This document shows positions 6,241-14,027 of a stretch of DNA of 17,061 nt, one piece after another. Under the pieces are notes generated by a model that saw only the letters and a program-made list of their open reading frames with translations, was not told where the DNA came from and did no database searches. Made by a program: the position numbers and the translations under genes. The stretch is taken from the NCBI GenBank assembly GCA_022600695.1, contig JAHZJY010000052.1, positions 1 through 17,061 on the forward strand. Reading direction: 5' to 3'. Every line of letters begins with the position of its first letter. Within the stretch, counting starts at the first letter, position 1. The DNA comes from Actinomycetes bacterium (GTDB lineage: Bacteria; Actinomycetota; Actinomycetes; Mycobacteriales; Mycobacteriaceae).

Positions 6241-6882
6241 TCAGAGCATCACGGCGAACATGATCGCCATGCCCAGCGCCATCGCGAGTTGGCACAACGT
6301 GCCAACAGTTCGCCCGGCCGGCCGGTCCTTGCCCTCGTGCCCGCCGGCAATGTAGCGGTACAGCCAATACACCGCGGCGATGCCGAAACCGAGGGCACAC
6401 ACCCAGTTCAGCACCCCAACCCAGGCCGCCGGGTCACCCGGATGGGAGCCGTGTCCGGCATGCCCGGCATGCCCGGCATGGCCCGCGTGCCCCTCATGTC
6501 CGGCCATCGCCGGCATCTCCGCCGTTGCCCCCGGCGCCGCCGGGCGCAGCGGAAGACCACCCATCGCGGCATACATCCACGCCATGGCCAGCATCATGAG
6601 CGCGTGGTAGACGTTCCCGGGCCGGTGCTCGCCGTTCCGCACGGTGATGACCACGAACCACAGCGCGGCCGCCGCGAAGAAGATCATCGGGGCCCGCGTC
6701 GGGAGTTCGGCACCGCGCGGCCAGGCCATCACCGCCATCGCGACGGCCATCAGGGCATGCAACGTGTGGCTGATCGCAGCCGTACCCGAGTGCCGGTTCC
6801 CGGCGATCGCCCGGACGCATACCGCGGCGCTGAACACGAACAGCAGGGTGACGAACCAGCGCAGGGCCGGGTCCTGGATCAT
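6241..6882 (-). CDS. DUF5134-like membrane protein with a period-3 histidine loop
   Basis: 213 residues from ATG 6882, which has AGGAG upstream; the longer open frame extends back past the promoter and into the divergent gene. About six hydrophobic helices are visible: 9-28, 38-54, 65-81, 92-108, 154-179 and 193-212. The sequence matches the general plan of the actinobacterial DUF5134 family. Between helices 4 and 5 is [19 protein letters not shown] and onward, with histidines at 129, 132, 135, 138, 141, 144 and 147, an exact spacing of three, plus Met124 and Met126. Such a segment is well suited to bind Cu or other soft or borderline metals. An SigC-type promoter lies upstream, and the neighbour on the other side is the Rv0102-like copper protein. 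A role in copper binding or transport is inferred; the biochemical function is unknown. Confidence 0.83.
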   Translation of the reverse strand: MIQDPALRWFVTLLFVFSAAVCVRAIAGNRHSGTAAISHTLHALMAVAMAVMAWPRGAELPTRAPMIFFAAAALWFVVITVRNGEHRPGNVYHALMMLAMAWMYAAMGGLPLRPAAPGATAEMPAMAGHEGHAGHAGHAGHAGHGSHPGDPAAWVGVLNWVCALGFGIAAVYWLYRYIAGGHEGKDRPAGRTVGTLCQLAMALGMAIMFAVML

Positions 6883-6942
6883 TTCGTCGCTCCTGATGGA
6901 TTCGGGGCCGGGATCGTTGGGGGCCGAAAAGTCACATTCAGA

Positions 6943-6971
6943 TGGTCGAGTACCGCACCCGGGAAGTTCCC
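6943..6971 (-). promoter_or_regulatory. SigC-type promoter of the DUF5134-like gene
   Basis: On the minus strand: GGGAAC at 6971-6966, 17-base spacer, CGACCA at 6948-6943. Predicted transcription start is near 6936, about 54 bases before ATG 6882. The -35 box forms half of the palindrome at 6959-6973. Confidence 0.75.
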
Positions 6972-6973
6972 GG
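6959..6973. promoter_or_regulatory. Perfect 15-bp palindrome in a divergent promoter region
   Basis: CCGGGAAGTTCCCGG: two 7-base arms around a central base. On the minus strand it supplies the GGGAAC -35 box of the DUF5134-like gene; on the plus strand it supplies GGGAAG facing the Rv0102-like gene. It could be an operator, or simply two overlapping opposing -35 boxes. Confidence 0.5.
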
Positions 6974-6989
6974 TCGCCGCCCCGGACCC
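6961..6989 (+). promoter_or_regulatory. Degenerate SigC-type promoter candidate for the Rv0102-like gene
   Basis: GGGAAG at 6961-6966, 17-base spacer, GGACCC at 6984-6989. It differs from the five clear copies at one base in each box (G for C at the end of the -35 box and G for C at the start of the -10 box), so activity is doubtful. A SigA-like TACACT occurs at 7000-7005 but has no good -35 partner. Confidence 0.35.
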
Positions 6990-7033
6990 TAGACGGTTCT
7001 ACACTCACCGTTGACGCACCCGGAACGGAGTCC

Positions 7034-8950
7034 ATGACGTCGAACCATCCTGAATCACCCCGACCGCGGGCGACCGGCTGGCTGCTGCTGGCCGGCTTCG
7101 CCATCGCGGCGGTCGCTGTTGCCGTCTACGCCGACATCGCCCTGGGCCCCGCGACACCGACGAGTGTGGCGGATGTCCTCGGCTATCTCACCGCGACCCT
7201 GGCCGGTGCGGCCTGCCTGGGCGGGCTGGTGTTGGTGATCATCACCGCGCGGCCCGACGAGAACGGGCTCATCGACGCCCATGCGTTCCGCGCGCACCTG
7301 GCGCTGGAGCGGATGTCGGTGCTGTGGCTGGTGACCGCGTCGGCCATGGTCGTGGTGCAGGCGGCTGCCGACGCCGGGGTGGCGGCGACCCGACTACTGG
7401 GCAGCGGGCAGTTCGGTTCCGCGCTGGGCGCATCGGAGACCGCCCGCGGCTGGGTGGCGGCGGCGGTGTGCGCCGCGGTGCTCGCCGTCGGCTCGAAGTT
7501 CGCCCTGCGTTGGGAGTGGCATGTGCCGCTGCTGATTCCCGCCATCGTCGGTGTTGTCGCGGTTCCGGTCACCGGCAATGCCGGTCAGGGTCCCAACCAT
7601 GACTATGCGACCGGGGCGATGATCGTGTTCGCCGTCGCCATCTCGGTGTGGGCGGGGCTGAACCTGGTGACGGCGCTGGCCCCGGTCGCGACCGCGTTGC
7701 GTCGCCGGGTCGGCATCGTCACGGTGGCCGCCGGGGCGGCCGCACTGACCTACGGTGCACTGCTGCTCGCCCTGCTGGCCGGCGCCGGTGAGCTAACCCG
7801 GTCCGGGTACGGCAGGCTCGGCCTGCTTGCCGCGGCGGCCGTGATGATCGGATTGCTGGCCACCGGCCACGCGCTGCGGACCGGTGGTGTCCGGTATCCG
7901 TTGATCGGGGCCGGGGTCGCGATCGCCACCCTGGCGGCGCTGGCGGGGATGTCCGTTCAGATCGCGCCGAGGCTGCTCGCCGAGAAGCCGACGGTGTTGG
8001 ACGTTCTGCTCGGGTACGAACTTCCCGGCTCGCCGACTGCGCTCCGGCTGCTGACGTTCTGGCGCTTCGATGTCTTCCTCGGTATCGCTGCCGTCGTCCT
8101 GGCCGGCGGATATCTGGTCGCCGTGGTCAAACTGCGCAGCCGGGGCGACCGATGGCCGGTGGGCCGGGTGTTCGCCTGGCTCGCCGGGTGCGCCGCCGTG
8201 GTGGCCGCGAGCTGCTCGGGTGTGCGGTCCTACGGGTCGGCGATGTTCAGCGTGCACATGGTCGAGCACATGACGCTGAACATGTTCGCCCCGGTTCTGC
8301 TCGTCCTCGGCGCACCGGTCACGCTGGCTCTACGCACGCTGCCCAGCGCCAAACCCGGACGGCCGCCCGGTCCGCGGGAGTGGATCACCCGTCTCATCCA
8401 TTCGTCGATCACCACATTCCTGTCCCACCCGGTGACCGCATTCGTGCTGTTCGTCGGTTCGCTGTACGCGGTCTACTTCACTCCGTTGTTCGACACCCTG
8501 GTGCGCTATCACTGGGGTCACGAGCTGATGGCCGTGCATTTCCTGATCACCGGCTACCTGTTCTACTGGGGCATCATCGGCGTGGATCCCGGGCCGCGCC
8601 GGCTTCCCTTCATCGGGCGGCTCGCGCTGCTGTTCGCCGTCATGCCCTTCCACGCGTTCTTCGGTATCGCGATGATGACCATGACCACGACCGTGGGCGC
8701 CAACTTCTACCGCAGCCTCGCGCTGCCGTGGGTGCCGAGCATCAATGACGATCAGCATCTGGGCGGCGCAATCGCCTGGGGCTCAAGCGAAGTCCCCCTC
8801 GTGATGGTGGTCATCGCGCTGGTCATCCAGTGGGCGCGTCAGGACCGTCGATCCGCGGTGCGGTCAGACCGCCACACCGACGCCGGTTATGGCGACGACC
8901 AGATGGACGCCTACAACAACATGCTGCGCGAGCTGGCCAGGAAGCGCTGA
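7034..8950 (+). CDS. CopD-CtaG fusion membrane protein (Rv0102-like)
   Basis: 638 residues from ATG 7034, with CGGAG shortly upstream; the in-frame extension further upstream runs through the divergent promoter region and is rejected. Many hydrophobic helices span the whole length. The N-terminal half (to about 330) is CopD-like, and the C-terminal half is CtaG-like (Caa3_CtaG), with [15 protein letters not shown] carrying His408 and His412, followed by [14 protein letters not shown] and [17 protein letters not shown]. CopD proteins are associated with copper uptake across the membrane, and CtaG with copper insertion into cytochrome c oxidase. The architecture and length match M. tuberculosis Rv0102, which is also convergent with ctpB. 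It faces the HMA-ctpB genes, whose stop lies 10 bases away. Likely role: copper acquisition or delivery to membrane or periplasmic enzymes. Confidence 0.9.
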   Translation: MTSNHPESPRPRATGWLLLAGFAIAAVAVAVYADIALGPATPTSVADVLGYLTATLAGAACLGGLVLVIITARPDENGLIDAHAFRAHLALERMSVLWLVTASAMVVVQAAADAGVAATRLLGSGQFGSALGASETARGWVAAAVCAAVLAVGSKFALRWEWHVPLLIPAIVGVVAVPVTGNAGQGPNHDYATGAMIVFAVAISVWAGLNLVTALAPVATALRRRVGIVTVAAGAAALTYGALLLALLAGAGELTRSGYGRLGLLAAAAVMIGLLATGHALRTGGVRYPLIGAGVAIATLAALAGMSVQIAPRLLAEKPTVLDVLLGYELPGSPTALRLLTFWRFDVFLGIAAVVLAGGYLVAVVKLRSRGDRWPVGRVFAWLAGCAAVVAASCSGVRSYGSAMFSVHMVEHMTLNMFAPVLLVLGAPVTLALRTLPSAKPGRPPGPREWITRLIHSSITTFLSHPVTAFVLFVGSLYAVYFTPLFDTLVRYHWGHELMAVHFLITGYLFYWGIIGVDPGPRRLPFIGRLALLFAVMPFHAFFGIAMMTMTTTVGANFYRSLALPWVPSINDDQHLGGAIAWGSSEVPLVMVVIALVIQWARQDRRSAVRSDRHTDAGYGDDQMDAYNNMLRELARKR

Positions 8951-8960
8951 CACCCCGCGG

Positions 8961-9176
8961 TCAGCGGAGAAGCGTGTAGTCACCTTCCTCGGCGAGGGCG
9001 TCCTGCACCTCGTCCTCGCCCAGAACCCGGGCGGCATCGACGTACACCGTCGACGGCCCGCCGGATCCGAGTTCGACCCGGACGCTCTGCACATCGGTCA
9101 GCGCCGTCAGCGCGGCGGTGACGTGTTTGACGCAGCTCTGGCAGGACAGCCCGGTAACCGAGAACGTCTGGGACAT
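8961..9176 (-). CDS. CopZ-like heavy-metal-associated (HMA) copper chaperone
   Basis: 71 residues, a single ferredoxin-like HMA domain. The metal-binding loop is GLSCQSC (9-15) after the short strand SQTFSVT; the CxxC binds Cu(I). It ends EEGDYTLLR. The gene starts 9 bases after the stop of the ctpB-like gene on the same strand, with AAAGG about 12 bases upstream. A soluble chaperone beside a copper ATPase is the standard pairing: the chaperone passes Cu(I) to the pump or its N-terminal HMA domain. It is expected to share the ctpB transcript. Confidence 0.92.
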   Translation of the reverse strand: MSQTFSVTGLSCQSCVKHVTAALTALTDVQSVRVELGSGGPSTVYVDAARVLGEDEVQDALAEEGDYTLLR

Positions 9177-9185
9177 GGTCGTTGA

Positions 9186-11456
9186 TCAACCTTTCGACGA
9201 AGATCGCGATGGGATGGGGCTGAGTCCGCCGGCTTTGCGCAGGCGCAGGCTGTTGGACACCACGAAGAAGGACGAGAAGGCCATCGCCGCTCCCGCGATC
9301 AGCGGGTTGAGCATTCCGGCGGCGGCGATCGGGATGGCCGCCACGTTGTAGCCGAACGCCCACACCAGGTTCATCCGGATGGTGCGCATCGTCGCCCGCG
9401 CCAGTTCCAGAGCCTGCGGCACCGAGCGCAGGTCATCGCGGACCAGGATGACGTCGGCCGCGGCGATCGCGACGTCGGTGCCCCGACCGATCGCCAGGCC
9501 CAGGTCGGCCGATGCCAGGGCCGGTCCGTCGTTGATACCGTCGCCGACCATCGCCACCACCCGACGCTGCCCGCGCAACTGCTCGATGACGTCGACTTTG
9601 CCCTCGGGCAGCACCTCGGCGATGACTTCGTCGATGCCCACCTGAGCGGCCACTTCAGCGGCCGCGGTCGCGTTGTCCCCGGTGAGAAGCACGGTTCGCA
9701 GGCCCCGTTGATGTAACGCGGCGACCGCCTCGGCGGCGCTGGGCTTGACCGCATCGGCCACCGTTACCGCCCCGCAGACCAGACCGTCCGCCGCCACCAG
9801 AACGACGGTGTGCCCCATGGCCTCGCCCGCCCGGCGGGCCGACTCGACCGTGTCGGGAATCGTCTTGTCCCGCCCGACCCAGCTCGGGCGGCCCACCTCG
9901 ACCCGCTTCGCACCGACGACCCCGGTGACCCCCCGGCCCGGCAACGCCCGGAAGTCATCGACCGGCATCCGGTCGTCGGTGACCGCCACGATCGCGGTGG
10001 CGATGGCGTGCTCGGAACCGGATTCCACCGCCGCCGCCAACCCCAGCAGGTCGGCGGTACCCCACCCGTCCACAGCGGTCACATCGGTCACCGCCAGATG
10101 GCCGGTGGTCAGGGTTCCGGTCTTGTCGAACACAACGGTGTCGATATCCCGGATCGCCTCCAGCGCGCGGTATCCCTTGAGGAAGATGCCCAACTGCGCC
10201 CCGCGCCCGGTCGCGACCATCATGGCCGTAGGGGTCGCCAGCCCGAGCGCGCACGGGCACGCGATGACCAGCACCGCCAGCGCCGCCGAGAAGGCCCGGT
10301 CGGCACCGGCGCCACCCAGCAGCCACCCGGCCGCGGTGAGCAGTGCGATGACGAACACCACCGGGACGAAGACCCGGGAGATGCGGTCGGCCAGCCGTTG
10401 CGCATCGGCCTTCTGCGCCTGGGCCTCCTCGACGAGGCGCACCATCCCGGCGAAGTGGGTATCGGCGCCGACGGCGGCGGCCTCCACGATCAGCCTGCCG
10501 TCGAGGACGACCGTCCCCCCGATGACGCTGGCGCCGCCCTGCACCCGGGACGGGGTGGACTCCCCGGTCATCGCGCTCATATCGACCGCCGCGCCGCCCT
10601 CGACGACCAGCCCGTCGGCGGCGATGGTCTCACCAGGACGGACGACGAAACGCTGCTGTTCTTTGAGCTCCTCGGCGGGAATCACCATTTCGGCGCCGCC
10701 GGGGAGCAGGACGGCCACATTTTTGGCGCTCAGGGCGGCCAGTGCCCGTAGCGCGCTGCCCGCCTTCGACTTGGCCCGCGCCTCGAAATAACGACCGGCC
10801 AGCACGAACACCGTGACCCCGGCCGCCACCTCCAGGTAGATGGCGTCGCTGGCCATGAGCGCCTGCCACACCCCGTCCGTCGGCTGCTCACGCTGAACCG
10901 CGAAAATCGTGTAAAGCGACCACAGGGTGGCCGCTGTGATTCCGACCGAGATCAGGGTCTCCATCGACGCCGTGCCATGCCGGGCATTGCGCAGCGCCAC
11001 CCGGTGGAACGGCCATGCCGCCCACATCACGATGGGCAATGCCAGCGCGCACAGCAGCCACTGCCACCCGGGGAACCGGGTTGCCGGCAGGACCGCGAAC
11101 ATCACCGACAGGTGTGACAGCGGGACGAACAACACCGCCGCCACCCCGAGTCGCACCAGCAGTGAACGCGCCACCAGTTCATCGGGGTCGGAGCCCTCGT
11201 CGCTGCCGGCCGCCCGCGGACCTGCCTCATAGCCGGCCCGACGGATTACCTCGCACAACTCATCGTCGTTCACCGCGGCAGGCGCATCGACGGTGGCCAC
11301 CCGGGTGGCGTAGTTCACCGAGGCACGGACACCGTCGAGTCTGTTCAGCCGCGACTCCACCCGGGCCGCACACGCCGCACAGGTCATACCCGACACGTCG
11401 AGTTCGACGCGGCGCGACGGCGGGGCTTCGGCCCCGCCGACGACGGTCGTGGTCAT
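9186..11456 (-). CDS. ctpB: Copper-translocating P1B-type ATPase, CtpB-like
   Basis: 756 residues from ATG 11456, which has GAGGAGG just upstream; the longer open frame overlaps the promoter. Domains in order: N-terminal HMA domain with GMTCAAC (Cys26, Cys29); A-domain TGES (297-300); membrane metal site CPC (400-402); phosphorylation site DKTGT with Asp444; SEHAIA in the nucleotide domain (the usual HP pair is HA here, as may be normal in this subgroup); [10 protein letters not shown]; and the Cu(I)-type NLVWAFGYN and [16 protein letters not shown] in the last helices. The sequence, and the convergent position beside an Rv0102-like gene, fit M. tuberculosis CtpB better than CtpA, but phylogeny would settle it. 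It has an SigC-type promoter and is followed by a CopZ-like chaperone. Confidence 0.9.
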   Translation of the reverse strand: MTTTVVGGAEAPPSRRVELDVSGMTCAACAARVESRLNRLDGVRASVNYATRVATVDAPAAVNDDELCEVIRRAGYEAGPRAAGSDEGSDPDELVARSLLVRLGVAAVLFVPLSHLSVMFAVLPATRFPGWQWLLCALALPIVMWAAWPFHRVALRNARHGTASMETLISVGITAATLWSLYTIFAVQREQPTDGVWQALMASDAIYLEVAAGVTVFVLAGRYFEARAKSKAGSALRALAALSAKNVAVLLPGGAEMVIPAEELKEQQRFVVRPGETIAADGLVVEGGAAVDMSAMTGESTPSRVQGGASVIGGTVVLDGRLIVEAAAVGADTHFAGMVRLVEEAQAQKADAQRLADRISRVFVPVVFVIALLTAAGWLLGGAGADRAFSAALAVLVIACPCALGLATPTAMMVATGRGAQLGIFLKGYRALEAIRDIDTVVFDKTGTLTTGHLAVTDVTAVDGWGTADLLGLAAAVESGSEHAIATAIVAVTDDRMPVDDFRALPGRGVTGVVGAKRVEVGRPSWVGRDKTIPDTVESARRAGEAMGHTVVLVAADGLVCGAVTVADAVKPSAAEAVAALHQRGLRTVLLTGDNATAAAEVAAQVGIDEVIAEVLPEGKVDVIEQLRGQRRVVAMVGDGINDGPALASADLGLAIGRGTDVAIAAADVILVRDDLRSVPQALELARATMRTIRMNLVWAFGYNVAAIPIAAAGMLNPLIAGAAMAFSSFFVVSNSLRLRKAGGLSPIPSRSSSKG

Positions 11457-11516
11457 CGTCCTCCTCAATCCGCCGCCTCGGTTCACACCGACTGAGCGCA
11501 GGCTTCCCGCTTGAAA

Positions 11517-11545
11517 GGGTCGGCTCGAACCGGCGCAGAGTTCCG
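11517..11545 (-). promoter_or_regulatory. SigC-type promoter of the ctpB-HMA operon
   Basis: On the minus strand: CGGAAC at 11545-11540, 17-base spacer, CGACCC at 11522-11517. Predicted transcription start is near 11510, giving a leader of about 54 bases before ATG 11456. It lies in the region shared with the divergent sigC gene. Confidence 0.72.
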
Positions 11546-11614
11546 TGGCGGCTATAGCCAAATTACCCGCCGATCCCTCGCCTGCATCCCCGTCGGGTGG
11601 TTCCATCCCTTAAA

Positions 11615-12169
11615 GTGCTGAGCGTGGCCGACGATGACCCCCTCACCGAGCTGGCTCTGGCCGCCGGTCGCGGTGATCGCCGGGCTCTGAACGAGTTCAT
11701 CAGGGTCAGCGAACGTGACGTCTGGCGGACGGTGGCCTTTCTCGCCGATCCCGGCATGGCCGACGATCTCACCCAGGAAACCTTTATCCGGGCCATCGGC
11801 GCCCTGCCCCGCTTCGCCGGCCGGTCCTCGGCACGGACCTGGCTGTTGTCGATCGCGCGCCGAGTCGTCGTGGACCAGGTCCGGCGCAACCAGGCCCGGC
11901 CCCGCACCACGGGACAGGTGGATCTGGAGGAGTTGCTCAGCACCTCACCCGGACAAGCCCGCTTCGAGGACGTCGTCGAGATCACGATGCTGGTCGACGG
12001 CCTGGAACCGGACCGTCGCGCCGCGCTGGTCCTCACCCAGGTGCTGGGCCTGTCCTATGCCGAGGCCGCGGAGGTCTGTGGCTGCCCCCTGGGCACCATC
12101 CGTTCCCGGGTGGCCCGGGCCCGCGACGACCTGATCGCCGCCACCCGGCGTGACCATCGCGCCGGCTGA
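11615..12169 (+). CDS. sigC: ECF RNA polymerase sigma factor SigC
   Basis: About 184 residues, a short two-domain ECF sigma factor. Region 2 includes DVWRTVAFLADPGMADDLTQ, ETFIRAIGALPRF and SSARTWLLSIARRVVVDQVRR; region 4 includes LVLTQVLGLSYAEAAEVCGC and GTIRSRVARARDDL. These closely resemble M. tuberculosis SigC. GTG 11615 gives a length like that of M. tuberculosis SigC; GTG at 11597 or 11624 is also possible, and no clear ribosome binding site decides. There is no C-terminal extension. It diverges from ctpB. SigC has been linked to copper acquisition genes in M. tuberculosis. I propose it reads the NGGAAC-N17-CGACYM elements of this window. The likely anti-sigma factor is encoded at 5499-6206, not adjacent. 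Confidence 0.9.
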   Translation: MLSVADDDPLTELALAAGRGDRRALNEFIRVSERDVWRTVAFLADPGMADDLTQETFIRAIGALPRFAGRSSARTWLLSIARRVVVDQVRRNQARPRTTGQVDLEELLSTSPGQARFEDVVEITMLVDGLEPDRRAALVLTQVLGLSYAEAAEVCGCPLGTIRSRVARARDDLIAATRRDHRAG

Positions 12170-12232
12170 AACCTCCGCTGCGGGACAAAGCTGTGACCTC
12201 GCGACCCCGCGGCCCTGTGAGACAATGCAGTT

Positions 12233-12391
12233 ATGAGCGCAACCACCGCAACCTGCGAGAACCCGAAGTGCACCTGTTCCCCGTGCACCTGCACCCTGCC
12301 CTGCACCTGCGGTCAGGGCGCCGGCTGCACCAACCCGGACTGCAGCTGTACGTCCTGCACGTGCGGACCCGACTGCTCCTGCGGCAAGTAG
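12233..12391 (+). CDS. Small metallothionein-like cysteine-rich protein (52 aa, 14 Cys)
   Basis: 52 residues with cysteines at 8, 13, 15, 18, 20, 24, 26, 32, 37, 39, 42, 44, 48 and 50. They fall in repeated CxC and CxxC patterns (CTCSPCTCTLPCTC and CSCTSCTCGPDCSCGK). It has no aromatic residues and no histidine. This composition is diagnostic of a metallothionein, which would chelate Cu(I) or Zn in the cytoplasm. I see no clear alignment with the M. tuberculosis MymT sequence beyond cysteine richness, so I do not name it mymT. The ATG has no Shine-Dalgarno sequence; GACAAT (12221-12226) ends six bases before it, so the transcript may be leaderless. It lies 63 bases after sigC on the same strand, with a hairpin just downstream. 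Short genes like this are easily missed by automatic calling. Confidence 0.88.
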   Translation: MSATTATCENPKCTCSPCTCTLPCTCGQGAGCTNPDCSCTSCTCGPDCSCGK

Positions 12392-12394
12392 CTA

Positions 12395-12413
12395 ACCGGC
12401 CAGTCGGGCCGGT
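12395..12413 (+). terminator. Hairpin terminator candidate after the metallothionein gene
   Basis: ACCGGCC (12395-12401) and GGCCGGT (12407-12413) form a perfect 7-bp stem with a 5-base loop, three bases past the metallothionein stop. There is no T tract, which is usual for mycobacterial hairpin terminators. It would separate the sigC-metallothionein unit from the GAF-ANTAR genes. Confidence 0.55.
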
Positions 12414-12490
12414 CGCCCCCGAACGCCCGGTACGCACAGCTAAACGGTGGGATCCATCAGCCGGTTGAATGCCCGGTATCGAGCCGCTAC

Positions 12491-13228
12491 ATGAGCCGCG
12501 ATGGCCCAACCGGCGCAAGAGCCCGATTCCTGGCCGCTGTCGAGGGGACCGCCCACGGTAGCGACGGGGCAAACCGGCTGTGTACCGCCTGTGTCCTGGC
12601 TCTGCCCGTCCAGCGGGCAGGCATGATGATCAGCGTTCCGGATGTCGGTTTGGAAGTGCTGTCGGCCAGCGACCGGGTTGCCGAGCGTACCGAGTGGCTC
12701 CAGGTCACCTTGAGCCAAGGTCCCGCCGTGGATGCGAGCGCGCGAAGCGTCCCCATCTCGGTGCCCGACCTGAATGAGGCGAACGGACGCTGGCCGATAT
12801 TCCTCTCCGAGGTAGCCGACTCGGGTATCGGCGGGATGTACGCGCTTCCGTTGCAAATCGGCGCCATCAAAGTCGGGGTGCTGGACTTGTATTGCACGGC
12901 CGAAGCGCCGCTGGGTGCGGCCGAGTTCGCCGAAGCGGTCGCGATTTCCGAACTCGTGACCGCTGTCCTGCTCAACGTCGACCGGGACGGACATCTCCCC
13001 GACTCGCTGGGGCCGTGGTGGAATCAGCCTCCGAGTACCCGCGAAGTTCATCAGGCCACCGGGATGGTCATGGCCCAACTGGGGCTCGACGCCCGATCGG
13101 CTTACGTTCGCTTGCAGGCATTCGCCTTTGAGAGCGGACGCCTGCTCCAGGAGGTGGCCGCCGACGTCGTCAGTCGCCGCGAACGCCTCCGGCCCGATCC
13201 CGCCGACAACTCCGGCCCCGAACAGTAG
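12491..13228 (+). CDS. GAF-ANTAR domain RNA-binding antitermination regulator
   Basis: 245 residues. A GAF sensor domain occupies about 10-165 (PVQRAGMMISVP, QGPAVDA, WPIFLSEV, GGMYALPLQIGAIKVGVLDLY). An ANTAR domain lies at about 182-230 (REVHQATGMVMAQLG, DARSAYVRLQAFAFESGRLL, QEVAADVVSRR). ANTAR domains bind paired hairpins in nascent RNA and prevent termination; the GAF domain would sense a small molecule or redox state. The ANTAR core reads HQATGMVMAQLG where the second gene has the more typical IEQAKGVLAERG. The start ATG has no strong ribosome binding site. It is followed 49 bases later by a second GAF-ANTAR gene. The ligand and RNA targets are unknown, and I see no direct link to copper. 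Confidence 0.88.
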   Translation: MSRDGPTGARARFLAAVEGTAHGSDGANRLCTACVLALPVQRAGMMISVPDVGLEVLSASDRVAERTEWLQVTLSQGPAVDASARSVPISVPDLNEANGRWPIFLSEVADSGIGGMYALPLQIGAIKVGVLDLYCTAEAPLGAAEFAEAVAISELVTAVLLNVDRDGHLPDSLGPWWNQPPSTREVHQATGMVMAQLGLDARSAYVRLQAFAFESGRLLQEVAADVVSRRERLRPDPADNSGPEQ

Positions 13229-13277
13229 GCACCGACGTGGTGACTGTGACAATCCGCATCCGCTGGGAGGCATGACG

Positions 13278-14027
13278 ATGGACAACTACGGACAGCTGGC
13301 GCAGGCCTTCGTCGGGTTGGCCGACACCCTGGTCGATGACTACGACGTCATCGAACTGGCTCAGCAACTCGTCGACAGTTCCATGGTGCTGCTGCCGATC
13401 GCCGCGGCCGGAATCCTGATCGGCGACATACAGGGAGAGTTGCATGTCCTGGCGTCCAGCAGTGAGCAGACCCGCCTGCTGGAGCTGCTTCAGGTCGAAG
13501 CGGATCTCGGGCCGTGTCTGCTGTCGTACCGCACCGGCGAACAGGTCCTCGTCGATGATCTGCGAGCCGAGTCGCAGCGCTGGCCGGAGTTCGCCGACCG
13601 CGCTGAGGAATACCACTACCGATCGGTCTGCGCCCTGCCACTTCGGCTTCGCGACGAGCGCGTCGGCGCGCTGAATCTCTTTCGCACCGAAGTCGGGGCG
13701 CTGGTCCCGGCGGATATCGCCGTCGGTCAGGCCCTCGCCGACGTGGCGACGATCGGCATCCTGCACCAGCGAGTCCTGACTCGGGCCGATGTGATCAACG
13801 AGCAACTCCAGAGTGCGCTGAACACCCGGGTGGTGATCGAACAGGCCAAGGGGGTGCTGGCCGAGCGCGGAAACACGGACATGGCGCGGGCCTTCGCCCT
13901 GCTGAGATCGTATGCCCGGCGGACGCATCAGCGCCTCTCCGACGTCGCCCAGTCGGTGGCGGAGGGCGGCGAAACCGCACCGATCCTGGGCGGGGATGAC
14001 ACGGCGACGGGCGCGACGCCGATCTGA
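13278..14027 (+). CDS. Second GAF-ANTAR domain regulator
   Basis: 249 residues. The ATG at 13278 is preferred because GGGAGG lies seven bases upstream; the in-frame ATG at 13272 is only one base from that site. The GAF domain spans about 20-165 (SSMVLLPIAAAGILIGD, EADLGPCLLSYRTGE, WPEFADRA, RSVCALPLRLRDERVGALNLF). The ANTAR domain at about 175-230 contains VVIEQAKGVLAERG and AFALLRSYARRTHQRLSDVAQ, the canonical family motif. It differs considerably from the preceding GAF-ANTAR protein, so the pair is not a recent duplication. Its stop codon overlaps the start of the metallopeptidase gene (TGATG), implying translational coupling and one operon. Confidence 0.9.
   Translation: MDNYGQLAQAFVGLADTLVDDYDVIELAQQLVDSSMVLLPIAAAGILIGDIQGELHVLASSSEQTRLLELLQVEADLGPCLLSYRTGEQVLVDDLRAESQRWPEFADRAEEYHYRSVCALPLRLRDERVGALNLFRTEVGALVPADIAVGQALADVATIGILHQRVLTRADVINEQLQSALNTRVVIEQAKGVLAERGNTDMARAFALLRSYARRTHQRLSDVAQSVAEGGETAPILGGDDTATGATPI

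Noticed and set aside
9990..10020. SEHA instead of SEHP in the nucleotide-binding domain of the CtpB-like ATPase
   Set aside because: Related mycobacterial ATPases (CtpA, CtpB), as far as I recall, also deviate from HP here, so it is probably normal for the subgroup rather than a defect.
11525..11560. Possible SigC autoregulatory promoter before sigC (TCGAAC, then CGGCTA after 18 bases) and the palindrome GGCTATAGCC
   Set aside because: Two mismatches in the -35 box, one in the -10 box and the wrong spacing; the 10-base palindrome is short enough to be chance.
12170..12232. SigC-type promoter before the metallothionein gene (GGGACA ... CGACCC)
   Set aside because: The -35 core GGAAC is absent and the spacing is about 14 bases; a SigA-like leaderless start or read-through from sigC is more plausible.
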